DNA from: Lysinibacillus telephonicus
GTDB taxonomy: Bacteria; Bacillota; Bacilli; Bacillales_A; Planococcaceae
Direction: 5' to 3'
Assembly: GCF_003966145.1 (NCBI RefSeq)
Contig: NZ_RXNR01000026.1
Coordinates: forward strand, 1-55,147
Length of the DNA: 55,147 nucleotides
A program made the translations under genes and the position numbers. The notes below the pieces were generated by a model. That model was given only the letters and a program-made list of their open reading frames with translations, did not search any database and was not told the DNA's origin. Shown piece by piece: positions 26,790 through 35,977 of this stretch (positions within the stretch are counted from its first letter, which is position 1; each line of letters begins with the position of its first letter).

Positions 26790-27439
26790 CAGACAACACC
26801 TTCTCCATCTAATATTTTGTTTTCAATCGAGATAGATTCCATCATGCCGTAAGCAAGTGGCTTCCAAATATTCATCTCTTTTTTCAAACAATTTACCGAG
26901 CCCATCGTTACATTCTCGCCTACCATAAACAAAAACATTAAGTTATAAATCTTGCTATCTAGTGCTGGCGTGATGAAATCAAAATAGCCAATTTGTACGC
27001 CATTTACTTCTTTCATGCCGATATCTAACATTTCTGCGTTTGGCTGTAATTTCCGAAGCATATTCATCATGTTGTGAGTGAAATCTTCTAATTCCTCCGG
27101 TTTAATTTCTTGTTCCATCATTTTCATCGTGACATTGATTGATGTACTTTCACTTGTATAGATATACTCGGGTCTACGGCTTGATGGGTATTTAATATCC
27201 ATCAATTCAGGTGTCATCATTTCAAATGCTGTGGGGATGTACATCAGGATTTGATCGTCATAAAAACCAATTTTTACAAACTCCATCGTTTCATCCTCGA
27301 TCGTTAGCTGACCATCTTTGATCGCTTTGACAATGTCAGTATGTAACAATTGGTTTTCGATGTTCTCCATTCGTTTCTTCTGCCTTGCATGTTTCGTCAT
27401 CTCGGCAACTTGTTCATCCATAAAATCCATTTTTGACAC
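26789..27439 (-). CDS. DcrB/Eag-like (DUF1795 type) chaperone
   Basis: 216 residues without a signal peptide. FVKIGFYDDQILMYIPTAFEMM, IKYPSSRRPEYIYTSESTSINV and PALDSKIYNLMFLF are hallmarks of DcrB-related proteins. In proteobacteria their Eag (DUF1795) relatives chaperone the transmembrane segments of VgrG/PAAR-RHS effectors. The gene is immediately upstream of, and coupled to, vgrG. The effector at 17459 has the hydrophobic pre-toxin segment that such a chaperone would bind. The first 40 residues form a charged helix. A decayed second copy lies just upstream (27600-27731). Confidence 0.7.
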   Translation of the reverse strand: MSKMDFMDEQVAEMTKHARQKKRMENIENQLLHTDIVKAIKDGQLTIEDETMEFVKIGFYDDQILMYIPTAFEMMTPELMDIKYPSSRRPEYIYTSESTSINVTMKMMEQEIKPEELEDFTHNMMNMLRKLQPNAEMLDIGMKEVNGVQIGYFDFITPALDSKIYNLMFLFMVGENVTMGSVNCLKKEMNIWKPLAYGMMESISIENKILDGEGVV

Positions 27440-27599
27440 TCCTTTGTTCCGATTAATATCTATTAATCGTGTTTTCTCAAAACCTAGTATTTGCTTCCTT
27501 ACTAGCTAGACACCTTTGTTAGCTCTCACTCATCACAATCCCTCCAAATTGGCAATTGTAATTGTTTTTTATCATGGGAAATTTACCAGTAAATGAGCC

Positions 27600-27731
27600 T
27601 TCTCATAAGGTGAAATCTTGATAGAGGTATAAATCTAATGCTGGTGTTACGTGACAGTAGAAGATGGGATGGCCATTAATGTTCATCATGCCATCCATCT
27701 TGTCGCAGGTGCATTTTAGTAGAATTGACCC
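27600..27731 (-). pseudogene. Relic of a second DcrB/Eag-like gene
   Basis: In the 292-base gap before the DcrB-like gene, the minus strand reads KMDGMMNINGHPIFYCH, then VTPALDLYLYQDFTL followed by a stop. This aligns with MLDIGMKEVNGVQIGYFDF and ITPALDSKIYNLMFLF of the intact gene. No start and no further frame remain. The rest of the gap (27440-27599) holds nothing I can support. Confidence 0.6.
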
Positions 27732-28508
27732 TCAATCAACTAGAATTGTTTTTCTTCCCATTCCACGCCTATCGGATCTTGTAGAGCTTCCCCCCATTAA
27801 CTCCTGTAAAATACTTACTAAGTAACGGTGGAGCTGCCAATTTGGGTAGTCCTTGTAGTCCATCTCAAAGCGATTTGCTATATAATGAAGTAAAAGCTCT
27901 CTTTCAACGGTTGCATTATTTAAGCAAAGCATGGCAAACATCGTATCCTCCATCCCTTTACTTCCGATTGTTAGCACTTCTTTTGCAAAGTAGCGCAAAA
28001 TCGATGGATGAATAGTGCTTTGACCGATGCCAGCATAATGAGTATGAATCACATTAAGGGTATTAAATTCAGTAGCAAAGTCCTCAAAATTTTGATAGTC
28101 CGAACGTAGGCGAGAACCTTTTTTTAATTTAAAACGGGCAAGCTCAAGTTCATTTGGTAGAATCTCTGTGTTGTCATCCAACAGCAGTTCGGTATCAAAT
28201 CGCAGAAAATCCTGCTCCTGTTTTTCAGGGTAACAGCGTAATTTTACAATCGTTTCATTCCCTGACTCTTCATAGGCAATATTACAATCTTGCTCTATAT
28301 AATAGAGATGACCATGTAACTTGACGATTCCCCTTGTAACTGTAAGACTTCCATCATTGACAATGACATTGGCTCCTGTAAGTATTCCATCGGAGTAGTC
28401 CTGGACATAAATATCCATTATATGTCGTGGATAGTCTCGTAAGTTTTCAAGCATTTCTAGTTTCAAAATCCGTCCTTTTTGAAAGGTAGGATAACAATTG
28501 ATTGGCAC
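27732..28508 (-). CDS. Conserved cluster protein, possible baseplate component
   Basis: 258 residues, soluble, mixed alpha/beta. The start INCYPTFQKGRILKLEMLENLRDYP and the motif DYSDGILTGANVIV, followed by strands (VTRGIVKLHGHLYYIE), suggest a protein with an N-terminal beta domain, loosely similar in plan to type VI TssK. The C-terminal half is helical (ILRYFAKEVLTIGSKGMEDTMFAML). There are no nucleotide-binding motifs. It follows the Hsp70-like gene by 20 bases in the same operon. A structural baseplate role is inference; the family's function is unknown to me. Confidence 0.45.
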   Translation of the reverse strand: MPINCYPTFQKGRILKLEMLENLRDYPRHIMDIYVQDYSDGILTGANVIVNDGSLTVTRGIVKLHGHLYYIEQDCNIAYEESGNETIVKLRCYPEKQEQDFLRFDTELLLDDNTEILPNELELARFKLKKGSRLRSDYQNFEDFATEFNTLNVIHTHYAGIGQSTIHPSILRYFAKEVLTIGSKGMEDTMFAMLCLNNATVERELLLHYIANRFEMDYKDYPNWQLHRYLVSILQELMGGSSTRSDRRGMGRKTILVD

Positions 28509-28528
28509 GCTTTTCCCCCTTCCTGCAC

Positions 28529-31174
28529 TTACTTCATCCCATTAAAGAAATCAAGCTCAGATAATTCATTTTCAAAAGCAAAATAATGTTTCTTTGCCCA
28601 ATAGAGCTGTTCGTCTTTCCTAGCGATAGGGAGGACATGGAAGCCCCAATTATTTTCATCTGCAAAGACAAAGAACTTTACCTCGCCGTTTCCAATCGTG
28701 TCTGTTTCTTCCTGAGGGACTTTTTCGCCGTAAATTTTTTCGATTTCTTCATAAAGAACATGTGTATAGCTTTTCGTATCATTCCAGTAAATAAATTTCC
28801 GTCTGATATCCCCTTCATTGCCGCGAAGGAAAAACTCCACTTCTTTCACAGTCATCGGTCTTGATATTGACCCTCTCACAAGGTTCATTCGTTTTAGTGA
28901 GCTGATTAATACCTTTTCTATTTGTGTATGAGTGTAAGCATAGACCGAATAAGGAGTGATAGGAGCTTCGTTTGTAATATTTGCTTCAATTTTTCCTAAT
29001 TTGCGATCGCTAATATACCGAATTGCACCACGAAGGCAGGCTAATTTCAATTCTGGAACCTGTCCTGGCTCCTCAGATTTTTGTCGAAACTCGATGATTT
29101 TCCCAGGAACGAATTCTTTCAGTGCTTCACGAAATACATCGATTCTGCATGATTGTCCAGTCAATTTAATGATGGAGTAGTGCTGTAGTCGGCCTTCTTG
29201 GAAGAAATCATCTAAGAACATTCGGACGATTTCATATATATCTGCTTTAATTAAGTGATTCATTTCCTGTATATTAAAGACAAGATTTGGGTAGTCATAG
29301 ACATCTTTAAATTGACCATTATCATAAATTGATAGGAACCATCGATCAACGGCAGTCACTCGCAGATCATTTTCCTGCGAATCGACTTGTTCCGAATAGA
29401 AGCGGTTTCGAACAACGCCCGTTTTTCTAAAGAATTCCTTCTTCATAGACTCAGCCAGCTCCCATAAAAAATAAAAATTATGGCGAACACGCTGATATTC
29501 TTCACGGCTTCGATTTTCATAAAGCTTAAATTTTGTAGGTAAAATTTCATCCACTAGCTGATACTGCTGCTCAAGTTTTTCGTATACTGAACTTACACCG
29601 AATTCATCCACATGTCGGAATATATCTGCACCTGGAATTTCGATTAATTGATCGATGTCCAATACATTTCGGTTTGCAGTGTAATAATGGGCAAAAGTAA
29701 TTTTTAAATATTGAAAAATACGGTAGGTAATATTATTGCCCCCAAAATTCGTTTCTCCGTTCTCATATGTTGTTTGAATATCAAGTTTATATGAAATGCG
29801 ATTGTCACGAATTTGGAATCTGCATGAGGATAAATCTGTTGTTCCGCCACCACAATCTATTACGAGGGCGTGATATTCCTCGTTATCTAAAAATTGATTC
29901 TTCTCTATTTGATTGGCAATCGTATTGTAGAGAACAGCCATTCCTTCATCTAAAGCATGGTCAGTTTCAATCGTATACTCAGGCAATAATTGTTGAAACA
30001 TATCTAGAAATTGTGATTTCAGTTTTACTGGGCTTGATATATGCAAATGACTAAAACGGCATTTTAATTGATGTTCGGCCGTTTCAATAATGTACTTCAG
30101 ATAGCAGCGAAGTAGTTCCTTACGGGTTACCTTTGCTGTATTGCCTTGGCTGTCCATAATTTCTTCTTCCCTCATGTAATCATTTACCCAACGCTTTATT
30201 CCATGGAATACGGTAGCATGACTACTGAAGCCATTTTTCTTCATTGCTTTTAATGCCTCGAACCCATAACTATATTGAATATTGTTGGGGTCCTCGCAAT
30301 TCGTCACTGCAATTACTGTTGGCAATAACTCAATCCATTCAGTTTCTTTCTCAGTTGTTTGTGGGAAGGAAATGTAATTAATTGCATTTAGTCGTATTCT
30401 TCCCATTATGAGATCATGTTCACTTGGAGCGTTTACATAATCATCATCAATGTATGCACCTGCTGTCGTATTTGAAGTGCCAAAGTCAATCGCAAGAACA
30501 GCTTTTGTCGGCTCTAGCTGGCGAATTTCGAGTTCTTCGACAGGAATTTGATAATACCGTAGATTTGTAGGCGGCAATACACGTTCTTGATAATAGGCTT
30601 TGTATAAGTAATCGGAATCCTCTTTCCGAAAGAAAAGTAAACGATACTGGTGATTATTCGTTTCTTTCATTTCTAATTGCCCAGAAGTAACTAGTACAAA
30701 GCGACCCGGCTTCTCCCCATCTTTTAGAAGATTTAATATCCCACATAACTCCATTTTTTCGTTGATGATTAATACATTTGACTCGCCAATTCCACTGCCT
30801 GCCTCAACACAATATTGATCTCTTCTATCCACTTTTAATCCCTTATATAAAATTAGCTTGGCAGGTACTTGAATGTTCGGATTATCTGACATTGGAGTTC
30901 GCAAATAATTTTTTAACGCCTGTTCAAGGTTTTGAAAGCCGTCTTCTTTAAAGTCTTTAATTAGGAGATTATCCTTCGCCCCTAAATATTTCAAAATCGT
31001 CTCGATTAATGCATTACGATCTAAGTTGTAGATCATCCCAACGACAAGTTTTTCTTTATGACAAATATTCCGAAGATGAAAGGTCGTCATTTCCTCTAGT
31101 TCTTCACGTGTATACGTTAGATTACTTGTTCTTTTTTCTGCTCCCTGATACAGTTTGTATGAATAGCTACCCAT
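28529..31174 (-). CDS. Large Hsp70-like ATPase with SAP-like N-terminus
   Basis: 881 residues. The N-terminal 70 residues contain EEMTTFHLRNICHKEKL...DRNALIETILKYLG, similar to a SAP helix-hairpin motif. The actin/Hsp70 ATPase follows: phosphate-1 loop LAIDFGTSNTTAG (about 228), phosphate-2 loop VIDCGGGTTDLSS (about 438) and an adenosine-like LTGQSCRIDVFREAL near 675. The C-terminal 150 residues replace the usual substrate-binding domain and end in a small domain (VKFFVFADENNWGF). It is not housekeeping DnaK. With the J-domain gene at 37125 it forms a dedicated chaperone pair, plausibly acting on sheath or tube proteins in place of ClpV. Confidence 0.8.
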   Translation of the reverse strand: MGSYSYKLYQGAEKRTSNLTYTREELEEMTTFHLRNICHKEKLVVGMIYNLDRNALIETILKYLGAKDNLLIKDFKEDGFQNLEQALKNYLRTPMSDNPNIQVPAKLILYKGLKVDRRDQYCVEAGSGIGESNVLIINEKMELCGILNLLKDGEKPGRFVLVTSGQLEMKETNNHQYRLLFFRKEDSDYLYKAYYQERVLPPTNLRYYQIPVEELEIRQLEPTKAVLAIDFGTSNTTAGAYIDDDYVNAPSEHDLIMGRIRLNAINYISFPQTTEKETEWIELLPTVIAVTNCEDPNNIQYSYGFEALKAMKKNGFSSHATVFHGIKRWVNDYMREEEIMDSQGNTAKVTRKELLRCYLKYIIETAEHQLKCRFSHLHISSPVKLKSQFLDMFQQLLPEYTIETDHALDEGMAVLYNTIANQIEKNQFLDNEEYHALVIDCGGGTTDLSSCRFQIRDNRISYKLDIQTTYENGETNFGGNNITYRIFQYLKITFAHYYTANRNVLDIDQLIEIPGADIFRHVDEFGVSSVYEKLEQQYQLVDEILPTKFKLYENRSREEYQRVRHNFYFLWELAESMKKEFFRKTGVVRNRFYSEQVDSQENDLRVTAVDRWFLSIYDNGQFKDVYDYPNLVFNIQEMNHLIKADIYEIVRMFLDDFFQEGRLQHYSIIKLTGQSCRIDVFREALKEFVPGKIIEFRQKSEEPGQVPELKLACLRGAIRYISDRKLGKIEANITNEAPITPYSVYAYTHTQIEKVLISSLKRMNLVRGSISRPMTVKEVEFFLRGNEGDIRRKFIYWNDTKSYTHVLYEEIEKIYGEKVPQEETDTIGNGEVKFFVFADENNWGFHVLPIARKDEQLYWAKKHYFAFENELSELDFFNGMK

Positions 31175-31188
31175 CTTTAAATCCTCCC

Positions 31189-31878
31189 CTAATAAAGCGC
31201 AATTCGATCTATTCGCATCGTTTCCTCAACATCAATGATTCCAAAATGATATTGCCAATAAATTTCGATATGAAAAAACACCGGTAAAAACAAATCCAGA
31301 ATTAAATTAATTTTTGCCCATGCCTCTTCTGTTTCTTTTTGACCAATATAAATAAGCAATTCATCTTTTTTAGTGCAATTGGCATATACAGTTGATTTCG
31401 GGAAGATTTTATTGATCGTATCTTTTAATAAATAAACTGTCTCGCCTGTTTCATGAAGACGAAGAATATTAATCGCAATGATCTCTTTCTCAGGCCTCTG
31501 GAAATAAATAAAGCTCTTCTTTACTTCTTCTCCATAAGCTCCTGATTCAATATCTTTTATTAAAAAGTGGATATAGAATTCTCTTTTATTCATCCCTTGC
31601 ATCACATCAATTTCTGCAAGCAAATGACTGACTATATCAAATAGTGTTCTTTTAAGCTCCTCGTACCCACTAGCATTAATATCCAGTAATCCATGGAATA
31701 TGGAATGAAAACGATAATATGGATTGATTTCTATGTGTAATTCAATTAATTTTGTATTTAAATCTTCATAGCTAAGTTCCATATATGGTGAATAGACTGC
31801 AGCGGGCGAGAAGCGGAGGTCTTTCTTTTTAAATCCAGCATTCTCTGCCCTAATGACTAGATCCCAAATGTAATTCAT
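31189..31878 (-). CDS. Putative baseplate or tail-like component (229 residues)
   Basis: Soluble protein with long helices at the start (VIRAENAGFKKKDLRF) and a C-terminal segment EEAWAKINLILDLFLPVFFHIEIYWQY. The phrase 'INLILDLFLPVFFHIEIYW' is reminiscent of tail/baseplate proteins (gpI, TssF or TssG type) in which an LP-x-h-h-x-h-x-h-x-Y strand ends the domain. It overlaps the preceding gene by four bases (ATGA coupling). No recognised catalytic motif. The structural role is inferred from position between the membrane regulators and the Hsp70-like gene. Confidence 0.4.
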   Translation of the reverse strand: MNYIWDLVIRAENAGFKKKDLRFSPAAVYSPYMELSYEDLNTKLIELHIEINPYYRFHSIFHGLLDINASGYEELKRTLFDIVSHLLAEIDVMQGMNKREFYIHFLIKDIESGAYGEEVKKSFIYFQRPEKEIIAINILRLHETGETVYLLKDTINKIFPKSTVYANCTKKDELLIYIGQKETEEAWAKINLILDLFLPVFFHIEIYWQYHFGIIDVEETMRIDRIALY

Positions 31879-33158
31879 ATGAAGACACCCTCACAACGAT
31901 ACTCCGGGAAAACTCTTTGAACCTCTGAAACAAGGAAACTAATCAAATCATAAATAAGATAATCGCCCTCTTCGTCCGTTTTAAATGCCATCTGGAGCAC
32001 TTTTTTATGCTGATTGACTCGAATGTTTTCAATCACAAAGGGATTCATATCATATGTAAAAGATTCCTTTTCCCCTCTATCCAAAATTTTCATATCAACT
32101 AGTTCAATCCGTGTTGCTGCCTCGAAAGAATCGACCAATCTGAACAGTTCACCTTTTGTTCTAATGGTACGTGACTGTAGACTTGCGTAACGGTTAATAA
32201 AAGTTTCCTTCCTCTTGTTTGAAACAAGCTTATAAGGATAGTTCCCCTCACTTGTTTCTTTTGGTTGGGCAATTTTAAGTACTTTCCACTTTTTTGATTC
32301 CTCTTCCGGAGAGACAACTACTAAAGAATCTTGCAGCCGTTTCGTATACATTATGTTTGTTTCAGTACCATCAATTAAGAAGCCGTTTTCTATCCCGTAT
32401 TTATGAAGTGATAAAGTATGCTCATAATTGATTCGGTCGAGTGCAGGATATGGAAACCCAGTAGTTGGAACGTCCAAACGCTGAATATTCCAAATTGGTA
32501 TAACATTTGTTCGCTTATATGGCTCCCATTCTTGAAAATGAGCTGAAATCTCTAGGACAACTTCATCCTCTTGTAGTTCTCCATCGATACTTGTCAAATA
32601 AACGTCAAAAAACTTATTGGCATATGGATGATGAACTGTTCTCCAGGAAAGATCATTTTTTATAAAAGAAACATATAATTTTTCGATTTCATCAACATAT
32701 TTACGATTTTGTTGCAGTTCAACCTCAATGTTATATACACCTTTATTTGTCATCATTTTCCCGTGGAATGAGGGCTTTCTTGAAATCAACTTCTGAAGCA
32801 TAGGAAAATCACAGGCAAGGAAAAGAGTATATAAAAACACGTCCCGTTTTCCACTCAATGCCGTAATGGCACTTTTTGTGTCAAAGACCGGTGCAACTAA
32901 ATCCTCTTCAACCATTGGAAAAAGATAATCATGAATCGGATCAATATCTTCCCGAGGACAAATTGTTACATAAATATTTAACATTTCTTCAGAAGTATCA
33001 ATTTCACTGAATATTCGCTCTTCTAATTTCACTTTCATTTCTTCTTGATAGTTAGCGAGATTCGTAAACAATCCTGACACAATATTCTTTAATTCTCTTC
33101 TCTGTTCTAAGTCTTCCATACGATTTAGTCGATCTTGTACAATATCCTTTAATGACAT
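31875..33158 (-). CDS. Putative baseplate-like protein (427 residues)
   Basis: Starts with a coiled-coil helix (SLKDIVQDRLNRMEDLEQRRELKNIVSGLF), followed by a predicted beta-rich middle (FFDVYLTSIDGELQEDEVVLEIS, FPYPALDRINYEHTLSLHKYG) and a helical end (YLIYDLISFLVSEVQRVFPEY). The stop overlaps the start of the 229-residue gene, so the two are probably a pair in a fixed ratio. No family recognised. Their place in the operon makes a baseplate or scaffold role plausible. No membrane segment. Confidence 0.4.
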   Translation of the reverse strand: MSLKDIVQDRLNRMEDLEQRRELKNIVSGLFTNLANYQEEMKVKLEERIFSEIDTSEEMLNIYVTICPREDIDPIHDYLFPMVEEDLVAPVFDTKSAITALSGKRDVFLYTLFLACDFPMLQKLISRKPSFHGKMMTNKGVYNIEVELQQNRKYVDEIEKLYVSFIKNDLSWRTVHHPYANKFFDVYLTSIDGELQEDEVVLEISAHFQEWEPYKRTNVIPIWNIQRLDVPTTGFPYPALDRINYEHTLSLHKYGIENGFLIDGTETNIMYTKRLQDSLVVVSPEEESKKWKVLKIAQPKETSEGNYPYKLVSNKRKETFINRYASLQSRTIRTKGELFRLVDSFEAATRIELVDMKILDRGEKESFTYDMNPFVIENIRVNQHKKVLQMAFKTDEEGDYLIYDLISFLVSEVQRVFPEYRCEGVFI

Positions 33159-33175
33159 TTCAAAGCCCCCTTTCC

Positions 33176-34942
33176 TTAACCTTCCTTGCTAGCTTGTTGA
33201 AGAGTCTGCTCCTGTTCAGCTAAAGCCTTCTTTTCACTAACAGCCATCGCCTTATCAATTTGGTTGGCATCTTGGTAAAGCTGTTGTGCCATAGAAAATG
33301 AAGCGATTGCCTGCCCATAATTTTGAGAGGCTAAAAATTTATCCCCTTTTTGCTCTAGGCGATCTGCATCTGATACCTTCGTTTCTTGCTGCTGCTCTGA
33401 CAATTCTGATTGCATTAATTCCTGAATTTTTGTTATTTTACGTTCCATCGCTAACACTTTTTCTAGCATATCGATTTCCTGATAAATTTCCTGCGCACCT
33501 GCGAAATCAGTCATTGCTTCTGCAAGATTATTCATTTTCTCATTTTGATCTCCGCTTTTTTCAAGCTTTTCGGCATCAAGAATTCTTAGTTCACGTTCTA
33601 TTTCTGCTATTTTTGTTTCAGCTTCTGTCATTTTCTCTTGAATGAGTTCCTGACCACTCGTATAGGACACTTCAATTGCCTCTTTCTTTGCTTCTTCAAA
33701 AATAGCAAGTGCTGCAACATAATCCTTTGCTGCAAGCTTTAGCTCTGCATCTTTCATCGCATCGAGTACCCCCTGCACAGCGGAAGCCTGTTCGATTTTT
33801 TTATCCAAATCTTCCTTGCTAAATTGCTCTAAAGCCTTCGATTCCTTTTTTGCTTTTTCATAAAATTCGATTGCCTTTACATAATCGCCCTCACCGAGCA
33901 TCGTATCCCCTTGTGCAATTAAGTGGGTGATGCGCTGTTTTTTCGCATATAATTCGCGATGTACAATGTCTTTTATCCTTTTCGCTGCATTTTTTGCTTC
34001 GCTATATTCCTTCGATGCAGCTGCATAGTCTCCATCTTCTACATATGTATCACCATTGTTGCTATATTCGACCATATCAGCAGCCCATTCAGCTTTTTGC
34101 TTTATATCTTTCACGATAAAAAATGTCCCGATTCCTCCCAATAAAAGGATTGGAATAAGGGCAAGCGCAATCCTTTTGAAAATCTTTGTCCGTTTCTTTG
34201 GGTCCTCCTGAAATACTTTATTGACCATAATGGCAGCAGCTGTGTAGTTTGGGATCCTTTGTTTTTGCTTGCTTAGGACAATCTCCTCAAGTGTATCAAC
34301 AAGCTTTTGCCCATCTTTTTCCTCAGTTACTGCATCCAACATTTCAGTACTTTCGACATTTTCCCAAAGTCCTGCGGTACATAATAAAAGGATGTCCCCA
34401 TCATTTAACCGCATTTTCTTTGATACAAAAGGGTTGAATTTGTTCGGCATCCCCATATAGGTAAGCAAATTGTATCTTTCGTCATGCGTGTCGATACGAT
34501 CCAAAGAAATTTTCTCTTCATTGGCAAATGTTTGTGCAAGACTTAAATCATCACTTCTTAAATGAAGAACGTCATTACGGTAAACATATAAACGGGTATG
34601 ACCTGCAACTGCCCAAACTATTTTTGAGTAATTTGAAACAACAACAGTGACACTAGCTTTTAGTCGGAAACGTTTACTTTCGATTTGAAGTTGTTTATGT
34701 GCTTTCCGCATATAATTTTTAAGTTTACGTCTCGACATCGTTGGCTTTTCAAGAAATTGACCAATAATGCTTTTCACGACAAGCTCTGCGCTTTCAATTT
34801 CTTGATCTGTATCAAGTCCATCTGCCATCACCCAGCAGGCAAAGTCATCAAGCTCAACAAAGGCAAAATAATCCTTATTCTGAATGGAACTCCCTGCTTC
34901 GGACAGGAACGCTGTTTCAAACTTGCTGTTTTCCTTTCTCAA
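33176..34942 (-). CDS. Membrane PP2C-like protein with helical repeats, probably catalytically degenerate
   Basis: 588 residues. Residues 1-245 have a PP2C fold: QNKDYFAFVELDDFACWVMADGLD near the start, AGHTRLYVYR in the middle. But the canonical CTDG metal-binding motif reads CTAGLWENV and the final DN-x-T reads NYTAA, so two acidic ligands are missing. A single membrane segment follows (ALALIPILLLGGIGTFFIV, about 253-278), then an external helical region with TPR-like units (GDYVKAIEFYEKAKKES, KDYVAALAIFEEAKKEA, QNYGQAIASFSMAQQLY). The start is TTG at 34942 with GGAGG. It may act as a phosphoprotein sensor rather than an enzyme. Confidence 0.72.
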   Translation of the reverse strand: MRKENSKFETAFLSEAGSSIQNKDYFAFVELDDFACWVMADGLDTDQEIESAELVVKSIIGQFLEKPTMSRRKLKNYMRKAHKQLQIESKRFRLKASVTVVVSNYSKIVWAVAGHTRLYVYRNDVLHLRSDDLSLAQTFANEEKISLDRIDTHDERYNLLTYMGMPNKFNPFVSKKMRLNDGDILLLCTAGLWENVESTEMLDAVTEEKDGQKLVDTLEEIVLSKQKQRIPNYTAAAIMVNKVFQEDPKKRTKIFKRIALALIPILLLGGIGTFFIVKDIKQKAEWAADMVEYSNNGDTYVEDGDYAAASKEYSEAKNAAKRIKDIVHRELYAKKQRITHLIAQGDTMLGEGDYVKAIEFYEKAKKESKALEQFSKEDLDKKIEQASAVQGVLDAMKDAELKLAAKDYVAALAIFEEAKKEAIEVSYTSGQELIQEKMTEAETKIAEIERELRILDAEKLEKSGDQNEKMNNLAEAMTDFAGAQEIYQEIDMLEKVLAMERKITKIQELMQSELSEQQQETKVSDADRLEQKGDKFLASQNYGQAIASFSMAQQLYQDANQIDKAMAVSEKKALAEQEQTLQQASKEG

Positions 34943-34970
34943 TGTTACCTCCAGCTCCTTTCGTTCCAGA

Positions 34971-35120
34971 CTCCCTGTTTATCAAATGTGCCTTGGCGTA
35001 ATTGTGCCCAGATTTTATCGAGCATGCTCGATAAATTACATTTAAAAATCTGTGGCGTCCGCCGGAGGCATTAACTTCATTCAGTGGGAGGAGATTAAAC
35101 TCCAACTGAATGAAGTTAAT
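34971..35120. repeat. Dispersed repeat element, copy A
   Basis: About 150 bases between the two PP2C genes. It shares with 49246-49430 the sequence TATCAAAT(gt/ac)GCCTTGGCG, then the CAGATTTT...AAAATCTGTG inverted pair, and ends in a long inverted repeat (TTAACTTCATTCAGT at 35071, ACTGAATGAAGTTAA at 35105). A central palindrome TCGAGCATGCTCGA lies at 35019-35032. It has no coding frame and looks like a small non-autonomous element. Confidence 0.75.
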
Positions 35121-35132
35121 ACACAGCAGGGC

Positions 35133-35972
35133 TTACCATAACTTTTCCAAAATAATGATTGTTGCATTATCCTGATGCTTAAGCCTTTTAGCATCAATTC
35201 TATTAATAATTTCTTCTGCTGCATCATTTGGCGACAATGGTTTTTCAAGGATTTCGCACAGCTCAAGTTCTGTTAAACTGTTATAAACACCGTCAGTGCA
35301 AAGAATGATTTTATCGCCTTTCTTCAAAGAAATGGGTTCTCCAATTTCCATGCTTTTGAATCCCTCGAACCCTAAATAGTTGATGAGTCTTTTACGCATT
35401 GGGTTTTCCATTGCTTGTTGTTTCGTAATTTGCCCTGCTAAGTATTGTTCTTCTAATAGCGAACTTAATGTATGCTTCTCATTGACATTGACTAAATGTC
35501 CATTTCGGTATAAAGCAATGATACTGTCGCCAACCGCTCCCCAATGCAACTGATTATATGAAATAATGGCACAGGCTAATGTTGTTCCACCGCTTGCCCC
35601 ACTAAGATTTTTTAGTATTGCTTCATTACTTTGTTTTGCTGCCCGAGAAAAAAAGTCCTGAAGCTTTATATAACGCTCCAGTTTCATGAATTCCCTCACA
35701 AAGGTTGTTACAGCCAGTGTGCTAGCCATTCTTCCATTTGCTAATCCACTAATTCCATCCGCTACAACGGCCAGTGTATGCCCTTCTGAGATAACAGTTG
35801 AAAAATAATCATCTTGCTCTTCTCTTTTTCCGATTGTTTGACCATTGCCAATTAATAGTTCTTCCTGTAAATCTGGCTTTAGAACTAGTCGTCTGACGTA
35901 AAATAATACAAAAATAATACAAATTAGACTTAGTAATACGATATACGGAGTGAAAGTTTGTTCAGCAAACAT
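35133..35972 (-). CDS. PP2C-type Ser/Thr phosphatase with N-terminal membrane anchor
   Basis: I choose the ATG at 35972 (MFAEQTFTPYIV), which has AGGAGG ten bases upstream; an upstream in-frame start would overlap the FHA gene by 34 bases without need. Residues 7-28 form a membrane helix (TPYIVLLSLICIIFVLFYVRR), then a complete PP2C domain: REEQDDYFSTV, VVADGISGLANG, GAVGDSIIALYRNG, ILCTDGVYNSL and QDNATIIIL. All metal-binding aspartates appear present, unlike its neighbour at 33176. It probably reverses the kinase encoded at 42806, as PppA does in type VI systems. Confidence 0.85.
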   Translation of the reverse strand: MFAEQTFTPYIVLLSLICIIFVLFYVRRLVLKPDLQEELLIGNGQTIGKREEQDDYFSTVISEGHTLAVVADGISGLANGRMASTLAVTTFVREFMKLERYIKLQDFFSRAAKQSNEAILKNLSGASGGTTLACAIISYNQLHWGAVGDSIIALYRNGHLVNVNEKHTLSSLLEEQYLAGQITKQQAMENPMRKRLINYLGFEGFKSMEIGEPISLKKGDKIILCTDGVYNSLTELELCEILEKPLSPNDAAEEIINRIDAKRLKHQDNATIIILEKLW

Positions 35973-35977
35973 TTGTC

